Source: an uncultured Anaerococcus sp.
GTDB taxonomy: Bacteria; Bacillota; Clostridia; Tissierellales; Peptoniphilaceae
Reading direction: 5' to 3'
Length of the DNA: 62,875 bases
Assembly: GCF_943908415.1 (NCBI RefSeq)
Contig: NZ_CALTSY010000007.1
Span: 1-62,875, forward strand
The position numbers and the translations under genes are program-made. Positions within the stretch are counted from its first letter, which is position 1, and each line of letters opens with the position of its first letter. The notes under the pieces are model-generated. The model did not search any database, was not told where the DNA came from, and worked only from the letters and a program-made list of their open reading frames with translations. Shown in pieces: positions 25,907 to 32,049 of the stretch.

Positions 25907-25929
25907 AAAAAAAACCCGCACTTGTGCAG
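25907..25929 (-). terminator. Terminator of the XRE/TPR regulator gene
   Basis: ACCTGCAC and GTGCGGGT form the stem with a tight loop; eight T follow on the minus strand. It separates the regulator from the peptide operon. Confidence 0.78.
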
Positions 25930-25932
25930 GTA

Positions 25933-26829
25933 TTACTCCTGTATAATCTTATCAATACTTAAAATTATAATTTTCTTTAAATCATCTTTAAATAATAAAT
26001 CGCATATATGTATAGATGAATCTAAATAACTTCTATAATCATTGTCTCTATTTTTAAATTTGGATATTCCTAGCATGTAGTATAAAAGTGGAAATGAATT
26101 GTAGTTTGCCATCCATGACCCTTCTTCTAAGCCTTCTTTGGCCAATTCTATACTAGTAGTATAGCTATGCTCCATATAGTAATATCTAGCCAGGTTATAG
26201 CAAATCTTTGGAAATTGTTTTGATTCACTAGGAGTCTTTTCTTTTAGATTACTTAGTATCTTAAAAGCTTCTTCTTTTTCTTTTATATCTATGTAGTATT
26301 CAGATAGGGATTGTAGAATTCTAATCTCTAATTCATCATATATTAAGACTTCATCCGCAAATTTATCTTCTTTTTTGGTTAATCTAAGTGCATCTTCTAG
26401 GTATTTTTTATATAAGACTAAATTTTTATCCAGGTTTCTTGCTAAACATGCTTTAAAGAATAATACATGTTGATCTAATTTAATTTTGTATTGATTTGGC
26501 AGAGTATCTCTATAGTAATTAAGATTTTCAATATAACTTTCTATATTATCAAGATTGTTTTGATCAAGCTCTTGGTCTGCTTTTTGTAAAATCTTCTCTA
26601 CCTCTTCCCAAGGGGAACCTTTTTTACTAGTTAATAACAACTCCCATTCTATCCCTAGAACTTTAAAAATAGGTACTAATGAATCAAGTCTTGGCAGTGT
26701 ATAAGAGTTTTCTAGTCTCCTTATAGTATCAATAGATACATTAGACTTTTCAGCAAGCTTAGATTGAGATAATCCCATCTCTTTTCTTATTCTTTTTATC
26801 TCACTTCCTATATAAGAATAGTCTATCAT
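25933..26829 (-). CDS. XRE-family regulator with TPR-like C-terminus (RRNPP type)
   Basis: The protein is 298 residues from the ATG at 26829; a start six codons earlier at 26847 has no better ribosome site, and the paralog aligns from the later one. Residues 5-60 form the helix-turn-helix (YIGSEIKRIRKEMGLSQSK). Residues 75-298 are helical repeats with TPR-like spacing, for example KICYNLARYYYMEHSYTTS. This architecture is that of peptide-binding Rgg/PlcR/ComR regulators. The 41-residue peptide gene directly downstream is the natural ligand candidate. The regulator should switch the downstream peptide/ABC operon. Confidence 0.8.
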   Translation of the reverse strand: MIDYSYIGSEIKRIRKEMGLSQSKLAEKSNVSIDTIRRLENSYTLPRLDSLVPIFKVLGIEWELLLTSKKGSPWEEVEKILQKADQELDQNNLDNIESYIENLNYYRDTLPNQYKIKLDQHVLFFKACLARNLDKNLVLYKKYLEDALRLTKKEDKFADEVLIYDELEIRILQSLSEYYIDIKEKEEAFKILSNLKEKTPSESKQFPKICYNLARYYYMEHSYTTSIELAKEGLEEGSWMANYNSFPLLYYMLGISKFKNRDNDYRSYLDSSIHICDLLFKDDLKKIIILSIDKIIQE

Positions 26830-26910
26830 AAGCTTACTCTCTTTCATTTAATAAGACTTGTTTTTACCTTTTTCTTTCATTTTAATATACTTTTTTCTAA
26901 TTTTTTTTCT

Positions 26911-27015
26911 AAAAAACCACGCCAGGACAATCCTTAGCGTGGTTTCTTACATATCCGCCATTTTTTCTAGTTCTACGGTAAACTCTTGGAGTATTTTTTC
27001 TCTATTCTGCTCATG
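26911..27015. repeat. Direct repeat copy A: duplicated 3' end and terminator of the sigma gene
   Basis: About 95 aligned bases match 30588-30686 with about 10 differences, including a one-base indel. The part 26911-26944 is the terminator hairpin (AACCACGC and GCGTGGTT, then a T-run on the minus strand), which now ends the RraA operon. The remaining part is sigma-factor coding sequence. Copies A and B lie in the same orientation and bound the GntR/RraA module. Confidence 0.85.
26947..27015 (-). pseudogene. 3' fragment of a sigma factor gene
   Basis: Read on the minus strand it encodes FTVELEKMADM followed by a stop, the counterpart of FTLELEKMEEM at the end of the intact sigma gene. Further upstream a one-base deletion in an A-run breaks the frame after SRIEKK. 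There is no start. The substitutions are conservative, so the fragment came from a related but diverged allele rather than a fresh copy. Confidence 0.8.
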
Positions 27016-27075
27016 TTATTTTTTATATTTATTAGAATGTTTAAATCATGCTAAAAATATTAATACCACAGAAAA

Positions 27076-27756
27076 TTATACAATTATTTTAGTACCTATT
27101 TTTTTAAGAGTTTCATTCACCCACTCCCTTTTATAAGTACCATCTGTTTTCATAGTAGATATAATTTTTTCTTCTTTATCATTTATTTCTTTAACTTTAG
27201 TTAAAACCTCATTAGCTTCTTCAGATTTTATTACTACGACACCATCTGCATCACCCACTATTATATCTCCCGGTCTAATAACTTGGCCTCCTAAAGAAAT
27301 AGTGGTTCCTATTTCTCCTGGACCATTCTTATACGGACCATTAGGGCTAACTCCTGAAGCATAGATAGCCATATCATTCCATGATGATAGCTCCTCACTA
27401 TCTCTTATACATCCATCAGTTATTATTCCATTGATACCTCTTACTTTACAATAGCTTGCCATTAGTTCTCCAAAGATGGCCCTATTCTTTGTACCTAAAG
27501 AATCTATAATTATCACATCTCCTGATTTTGCTAAGTCCATAGCTTTGTGTAAGAATAGATTATCTCCCTGTGCGACTTTCACTGTAAAAGCTGTGCCTAT
27601 TAATTTAGATTTATTAAAAGGTCTTATATATTGATTTATTGCTGAAGTCCTTCCCATTGCATCATCTAAATTAGCTACCGGAAATTTTTTTAATTTATCT
27701 AAAATATCTTTTTCTAATCTATTAAATTTTAAATTTATTATATTATTAATACTCAT
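27076..27756 (-). CDS. RraA-like aldolase/decarboxylase, copy 1
   Basis: This 226-residue protein belongs to the RraA / 4-hydroxy-4-methyl-2-oxoglutarate aldolase family. Family motifs are visible: the DAMGR start of the fold, GDVIIIDS, GELMASYCKVRGINGIITDGCIRD (metal-site Asp and Arg) and PGDIIVGDADGVVVI. Members cleave pyruvate-yielding hydroxy-acids or decarboxylate oxaloacetate with a divalent metal; a few bind RNase E. Here the GltS-type carrier and GntR regulator beside it favour catabolism of a small dicarboxylate. It ends at the terminator in repeat copy A. Confidence 0.85.
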   Translation of the reverse strand: MSINNIINLKFNRLEKDILDKLKKFPVANLDDAMGRTSAINQYIRPFNKSKLIGTAFTVKVAQGDNLFLHKAMDLAKSGDVIIIDSLGTKNRAIFGELMASYCKVRGINGIITDGCIRDSEELSSWNDMAIYASGVSPNGPYKNGPGEIGTTISLGGQVIRPGDIIVGDADGVVVIKSEEANEVLTKVKEINDKEEKIISTMKTDGTYKREWVNETLKKIGTKIIV

Positions 27757-27779
27757 TTATAAATTCCTAATACTTTATA

Positions 27780-29099
27780 TTACTTTTTATCAATACTTCT
27801 TTTAAATACAAATCCTATTCCATAAAATACTAGCATTATAGCTAATCCTATTCCTAGTAATTTAATAGTTCCATTAGGTCCCATAGCAATAGAAGGTCCA
27901 AGTGTAATCATACCTACCCATATAGGCATGAAGAAGAATAAGAACATACCTGAGGAATCTCCTGCAGCTGATTGACCTTGAGAATCCACACATCTTAATA
28001 ATGTCATTCCAGTTGCAGCATTTCCTGTACACTGTCCAAACATAGTTACCATTTTTTCGAACCACTCATCTTTACATAATAGTTTACAACCAAATATGTA
28101 AAGAGGAGTAAGTATTGCAAACATAACTATAGAATAAATTAAGATTGGAACAATATATGAAACCATAGCAGCTGAATTGATTGTTCCTACTGCTGCAATT
28201 ATAAGATATTCTAAAGCAAATCCAGATATATTTCCTACTGTAGCTTTATCTACATACTGGTCTGCACCAGTCTTTATCATTAATGGCCAAAGAATAATAG
28301 CTCCTATTATTCCTAACACTATATCATTTATCTTACTAAATCCTTCACTTATGTAAACTGTTCCTAACTCTCTAATTCCATATCCTAACATTATGCACAA
28401 AGCGATAAAAGTCATCTGTAGTGCAATAGGATTAATACCTGCCATCGAAGTTTTCACTTTGCCTATTGGAACTTGTTTCTCTATAGGCTTAACTCCGCCA
28501 AAGTAATCATCTGGCAACTTTTCAGGTTTATCTACAAATTCAGTATATCCCTTTCTAATCCCCCAGTTAACTACTGGCATTCCAATAGATAACGCTCCAA
28601 TCAAACCGATTGTAGCTATTATCATAGATATTCCCATAAAGTCAGGGTATCCACCCTCAGTAAATAATTGAGCTGCGGAACCAGCCGCTCCATGTCCAGC
28701 AAAGAAAGAGTAAATCGATGCTATACCCCAATTTGGAGGTAATCCACCCCAAATTTTTGATAAAATGACTCCTACAATTACTCCAAAAAATAACTGTGCT
28801 CCATAAGTAGCTGAAGCTACAAAAGCGTAATCTGCATAGCTTCTAGCTCTTTTTACGTTTAAATCTGATCCAAATACTAGACATGTCAAAATTATTATTA
28901 TTAAAAAAGAAGGATATTTGCTAACTTCATCTGATATATGTACTATATTTAGAATCTGAGGACCCATTATTAGGAGTAGTATTCCTCCTATTACTGATGC
29001 TGGTATAAATAACTTTTGAAGAATTTTTATTTTTTCTCTAATAAACCATCCTAAGAATAGAAATAAACTTAAGTACATAAAATCTAACAATAACTTCAT
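27780..29099 (-). CDS. GltS-type sodium/dicarboxylate symporter
   Basis: This 439-residue protein has about ten to eleven TM segments. It contains the duplicated GltS pattern with a glycine-rich re-entrant loop in each half: FFAGHGAAGSAAQ in the first and GQCTGNAATGMTLLR in the second. GltS proteins import glutamate with sodium. In this operon, between two RraA enzymes, a related oxo- or hydroxy-dicarboxylate is more likely. It follows the second RraA gene by 9 bases. Confidence 0.85.
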   Translation of the reverse strand: MKLLLDFMYLSLFLFLGWFIREKIKILQKLFIPASVIGGILLLIMGPQILNIVHISDEVSKYPSFLIIIILTCLVFGSDLNVKRARSYADYAFVASATYGAQLFFGVIVGVILSKIWGGLPPNWGIASIYSFFAGHGAAGSAAQLFTEGGYPDFMGISMIIATIGLIGALSIGMPVVNWGIRKGYTEFVDKPEKLPDDYFGGVKPIEKQVPIGKVKTSMAGINPIALQMTFIALCIMLGYGIRELGTVYISEGFSKINDIVLGIIGAIILWPLMIKTGADQYVDKATVGNISGFALEYLIIAAVGTINSAAMVSYIVPILIYSIVMFAILTPLYIFGCKLLCKDEWFEKMVTMFGQCTGNAATGMTLLRCVDSQGQSAAGDSSGMFLFFFMPIWVGMITLGPSIAMGPNGTIKLLGIGLAIMLVFYGIGFVFKRSIDKK

Positions 29100-29108
29100 A
29101 ATATTCTC

Positions 29109-29759
29109 CTATACTTCTTTAGTTTGTAAGTGATGATATCCATGTTTTTCTCTTGCTTCTTTTAAGGTAGACCCATTTTTTATTTCCTCACCAATTAATG
29201 ACTCTTTTTCATGAATAACTTTAGCTATTTCATAAACTTCTTCAGCTTTTTCCTGAGGAATCGCAATTACTCCAGATGCATCACCAAGAATTATATCGCC
29301 ATTTTTTACTCTAATTCCTGATATTTGAATATCTTGGTTAACCGACTCCACTTCTACTCTATCTTTACCTGTTCTCATAGTATATCCTTTTGAGAATACA
29401 GGATATTCTAAATCTAATATAGTCGGTACATCTCTGCATACACCATCTATCACTGTAGCTTCTATATTGCGTTGTTTAGAATATGTAGACATAATATCAC
29501 CCCAAACTGTACAATCTGTTCTACCATTATTATCTATAACAACTACTTCTCCCTGTTTTACATCATCTATGAAGTCACCAACTGTTCCTTTTACTGTCCC
29601 ACATGGAATGTATGACACTGTAAACGCTTTTCCACAAATTTTGAAATCAGAGCTTAAAGGCTTTACATCTAAAAGTGCACATTCTATACCAATTTTATCC
29701 ATTGCATCTGAAACAGTAGCTGTATCCATTTTTCTAAATTGTTCGATAATATTGTTCAT
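29109..29759 (-). CDS. RraA-like aldolase/decarboxylase, copy 2
   Basis: The protein is 216 residues from the ATG at 29759, chosen because AGGGGGA lies at good spacing; an upstream in-frame ATG at 29810 has no such site and would overlap the operator. The motifs DAMDKIG, GEVVVIDN, WGDIMSTYSKQRNIEATVIDGVCRD and GDIILGDASGVIAI are those of the family, with the catalytic Arg/Asp pair kept. It is clearly paralogous to copy 1 but well diverged, so the two probably act on different stereoisomers or intermediates. It is the first gene of the operon. Confidence 0.86.
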   Translation of the reverse strand: MNNIIEQFRKMDTATVSDAMDKIGIECALLDVKPLSSDFKICGKAFTVSYIPCGTVKGTVGDFIDDVKQGEVVVIDNNGRTDCTVWGDIMSTYSKQRNIEATVIDGVCRDVPTILDLEYPVFSKGYTMRTGKDRVEVESVNQDIQISGIRVKNGDIILGDASGVIAIPQEKAEEVYEIAKVIHEKESLIGEEIKNGSTLKEAREKHGYHHLQTKEV

Positions 29760-29800
29760 AATTCCCCCTAATATAATACCTAATTTTTCGAAATGAATTA

Positions 29801-29842
29801 TTGTATACATTTAGTATACAATATATTCGTTTTCATTGTCAA
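29801..29842 (-). promoter_or_regulatory. Promoter with a GntR operator for the RraA operon
   Basis: TTGACA (29837-29842) and TATACT (29813-29818) form the promoter with an 18-base spacer. A perfect inverted repeat TTGTATAC-N5-GTATACAA (29801-29821) covers the -10 and start site. This is the shape recognised by FCD-type GntR regulators, whose gene lies just upstream. Confidence 0.7.
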
Positions 29843-29878
29843 ATTTTTATTAAAAAAAAGACTCCCAGTATAGGGAAT

Positions 29879-30511
29879 CTATAAATTATTCTTTAGTGAT
29901 ACTTCGATAGCACTATCTTTTACACTTTCTAGATGTTTTTCTAGATTTATTAAAGAAGATTCTTTATTATTTGATATAATCGAATCAATTATTCTATTGT
30001 GTTCTATTAAAGTTTTGTTGGATCTATCCGATTCTTTCGAGGCTATTGTTCTGTATCTTTTAATTTGGTTATTAAGCTTATCTAAGATTTCACTTAAGGT
30101 TGGATTATTAGAAGTACTTACTATATAATCGTGAAATTCATAATCTAACTTTCGGGCATCTTCCCAGGAAAATTTATTTTCTAGTTTTAGATATTTATTT
30201 TTAAAGTTCCTCATAACATTAATATCTAAATCTTCAAACGATAAGTTTAAAGCGAGTAATTCTAGTTGGGTTCTTACATTATATATATCTTCAATATCTT
30301 TAGTAGTTATTTTTCTTACAAAAGTTCCCTTACCTGGATAGCTTACTACTAGTCCGTCTGATTCCAGCTCATTAAGAGCTTCCCTTACGGGTGTTCTAGA
30401 TATATTTAATATATTGGCTATATTGGTTTCGACTATTGGGTCTCCACTTTTTAAATTATTATTAATTATCTCATCTTCTAAGTATACATAAACTTTATCT
30501 TTTAACTTCAT
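29879..30511 (-). CDS. GntR-family (FCD) transcriptional regulator
   Basis: The protein is 210 residues from the ATG at 30511, preceded by AGGTGG; a GTG three codons earlier is less likely. It has an N-terminal winged helix (ISRTPVREALNELESDGLV, the family signature) followed by an all-helical FCD effector domain with metal-binding residues of the D-x-x-x-H type (LDYEFHDYI) and later histidines in EHNRI and LEKHLE. FCD regulators usually bind carboxylic acids and lift repression. It should sense the substrate of the RraA/GltS operon and act on the inverted repeat downstream. Confidence 0.88.
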   Translation of the reverse strand: MKLKDKVYVYLEDEIINNNLKSGDPIVETNIANILNISRTPVREALNELESDGLVVSYPGKGTFVRKITTKDIEDIYNVRTQLELLALNLSFEDLDINVMRNFKNKYLKLENKFSWEDARKLDYEFHDYIVSTSNNPTLSEILDKLNNQIKRYRTIASKESDRSNKTLIEHNRIIDSIISNNKESSLINLEKHLESVKDSAIEVSLKNNL

Positions 30512-30556
30512 TATAACCACCTATGTAAATTTCATTATGTTTTGTATGATAAATTT

Positions 30557-30583
30557 ATTATACTACCATATACATTTGTACAA
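30557..30583 (-). promoter_or_regulatory. Predicted promoter of the gntR gene
   Basis: TATAAT (30557-30562) has a -35 region in TTGTAC (30578-30583) at 15-17 bases. The palindrome TTGTACAA (30576-30583) at the -35 resembles the downstream operator arm and may give autoregulation. Confidence 0.45.
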
Positions 30584-30615
30584 AAAGCCACGCCAGGACA
30601 ATTCTTAGCGTGGTT
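30582..30615 (-). terminator. Terminator of the sigma-factor gene
   Basis: CCACGC (30588-30593) and GCGTGG (30608-30613) pair and are followed by TTTTTG on the minus strand, immediately after the stop codon. It is the twin of the hairpin in repeat copy A. Confidence 0.78.
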
Positions 30616-30690
30616 TCTTACATCTCCTCCATTTTTTCTAGTTCTAGGGTGAACTTTTGGAGGATTTTCTTTTCTATTCTGCTTACTGTC
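30582..30690. repeat. Direct repeat copy B: 3' end of the intact sigma gene
   Basis: This is the counterpart of copy A at 26911-27015. It contains the terminator and the last roughly 70 coding bases of the sigma gene. Together the copies flank 3.6 kb holding the GntR/RraA/GltS module. Confidence 0.85.
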
Positions 30691-31406
30691 ATCTGGCTTA
30701 TATCTAGGGTGTTGGCTATGTCTATTTGGGTGCGACCCTCATAGTATCTTAGCTCAAGAATTTCCTTTTCTAGATCATTTAGCCTTGCTGTGGACTTTTC
30801 TATAAGGTCTGATAGTTCTACTGAGTCGAAGTTCCTATCTTCTTCTCCTATCATCTCTGCAAGGTCTATGGAGTTCTCTCCCTTTTGGACCTGATATTTC
30901 ATATCCAAGGATTGTGGAGAGTATACCTTGCTTGCTTCCATTGTTTCTAGGATGGTTTCCTCATCTTCTCCTAAATAGTCTGCTATGTCCTTGACTGTAG
31001 GTGTCCTTTGGAGTTCTTGAGGTAGGGTTTTCTTTGCCGAGTTTATCTTTTTATATAGGTTTTGGATCCTTCTTGGGACTCTTATTACCCAACCCTTATC
31101 TCTAAAGTAGCGTTTGAGCTCTCCCATTATGGTTGGTGTTGCAAAGGATGAGAATTCATAGCCTTTGGTTGGATCATACCTATCTATGGCATAGATTAGA
31201 CCTAGGCTTGCTACTTGATAAAGGTCATCTTTTTCTATACCCTTGCCCACGTATTTATTTGATAGGATATCTACTATATACATGTGCTCTTCGATAAGCT
31301 CATCACGGAGGTCCTTATCTCGGGTTTGATAAAACTCTTCAAATTTTCTTTTGATCTCTTCTTTATGCTCTTGTTCAGTTTTATCTTGATCTTTTTTATC
31401 TGTCAT
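30618..31406 (-). CDS. SigB/SigF-family RNA polymerase sigma factor
   Basis: The protein is 262 residues from the ATG at 31406, placed 4 bases after the anti-sigma stop; a frame to 31445 would overlap that gene by 35 bases. Region 2 (DDLYQVASLGLIYAIDRYDP, then SSFATPTIMGELKRYFRD) and region 3 (RRIQNLYKKIN) are followed by region 4 (LRYYEGRTQIDIANTL with SRIEKKIL). This is the pattern of the sigB/sigF/sigG group. It directs RNA polymerase to a stress or surface regulon. It is last in a chain with the STAS protein and the RsbW-like protein, downstream of gyrA. Confidence 0.9.
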   Translation of the reverse strand: MTDKKDQDKTEQEHKEEIKRKFEEFYQTRDKDLRDELIEEHMYIVDILSNKYVGKGIEKDDLYQVASLGLIYAIDRYDPTKGYEFSSFATPTIMGELKRYFRDKGWVIRVPRRIQNLYKKINSAKKTLPQELQRTPTVKDIADYLGEDEETILETMEASKVYSPQSLDMKYQVQKGENSIDLAEMIGEEDRNFDSVELSDLIEKSTARLNDLEKEILELRYYEGRTQIDIANTLDISQMTVSRIEKKILQKFTLELEKMEEM

Positions 31407-31410
31407 ATCT

Positions 31411-31743
31411 CTATGCCCTTTGTTTGATTTCGATAGCATCCTCACTTATATTAACTTCATCTGCTAATTCTTCAAGGATTAGATTGCGCATATTAAGTGC
31501 ACGTTCATCTAGGGATTTGTCTTTGCCTATAACTTTGATAGCTAAGTTTTTATCTTCTGGTAAAAACTCTATTGTGATGTTTTGGTCGCTTATCTTGTAG
31601 TTAATTGCTTCACTAACTACTACTCTTAAGTCTTCTACTTGTTCTATATCAAATCCTAGATCACTTGCAAGGGAAGCTGTGAATAGTCTAATTGATTTTA
31701 TATATTTTTTATTGGATGGGATGGTTATGGTTATTTTTTCCAT
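31411..31743 (-). CDS. Short RsbW-like anti-sigma factor lacking ATP-binding boxes
   Basis: The protein is 110 residues, against about 140-160 for RsbW/SpoIIAB kinases. The N-terminal helix (FTASLASDLGF) and a degenerate N-box (VVSEAINYKI in place of EACTNAVKH) are recognisable. The G1 box DxGxG is replaced by IGKDKSLDE, and no G2 or ATP lid is present. It probably still binds the sigma factor, but kinase activity on the STAS partner looks unlikely. Its place between the STAS gene (3-base gap) and the sigma gene is the canonical partner-switch order. Confidence 0.75.
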   Translation of the reverse strand: MEKITITIPSNKKYIKSIRLFTASLASDLGFDIEQVEDLRVVVSEAINYKISDQNITIEFLPEDKNLAIKVIGKDKSLDERALNMRNLILEELADEVNISEDAIEIKQRA

Positions 31744-31746
31744 TTT

Positions 31747-32049
31747 TTACTCCATATCAAAAAGTTCGGTAAGGTCTGTTATCTTGAATAATTTTTTGAT
31801 ATTTTCTTTGGCATTTACGACTTTTACACTTTTGCCATTGCTTTCTTGCATTTTGTAAATAATCATAAACATACCTAGTCCTGTAGAATCTAGATATTCT
31901 AGATCAGATAGGTCGATTACAAGGTCTTTATTTGTATCTATTTCTTCATCAATAAATGACTTAAAGTCATCTTCAGAGTATACGTCTAGATCGCCGATTA
32001 GTTTAACGGTTTGAGTATTATCATTTGCTTCTATTTTTTTATCAAACAT
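31747..32049 (-). CDS. STAS-domain anti-sigma factor antagonist
   Basis: This 100-residue single STAS domain has the RsbV/SpoIIAA phosphorylation loop DSTGLGMF (Ser55 as the expected phosphoserine) and conserved strands LVIDLSDL and KVVNAKENI. It should bind the RsbW-like protein and free the sigma factor when unphosphorylated. Its start overlaps the gyrA stop by 8 bases, so its translation is tied to DNA gyrase. No phosphatase (RsbP/U/SpoIIE type) is present in this window. Confidence 0.88.
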   Translation of the reverse strand: MFDKKIEANDNTQTVKLIGDLDVYSEDDFKSFIDEEIDTNKDLVIDLSDLEYLDSTGLGMFMIIYKMQESNGKSVKVVNAKENIKKLFKITDLTELFDME

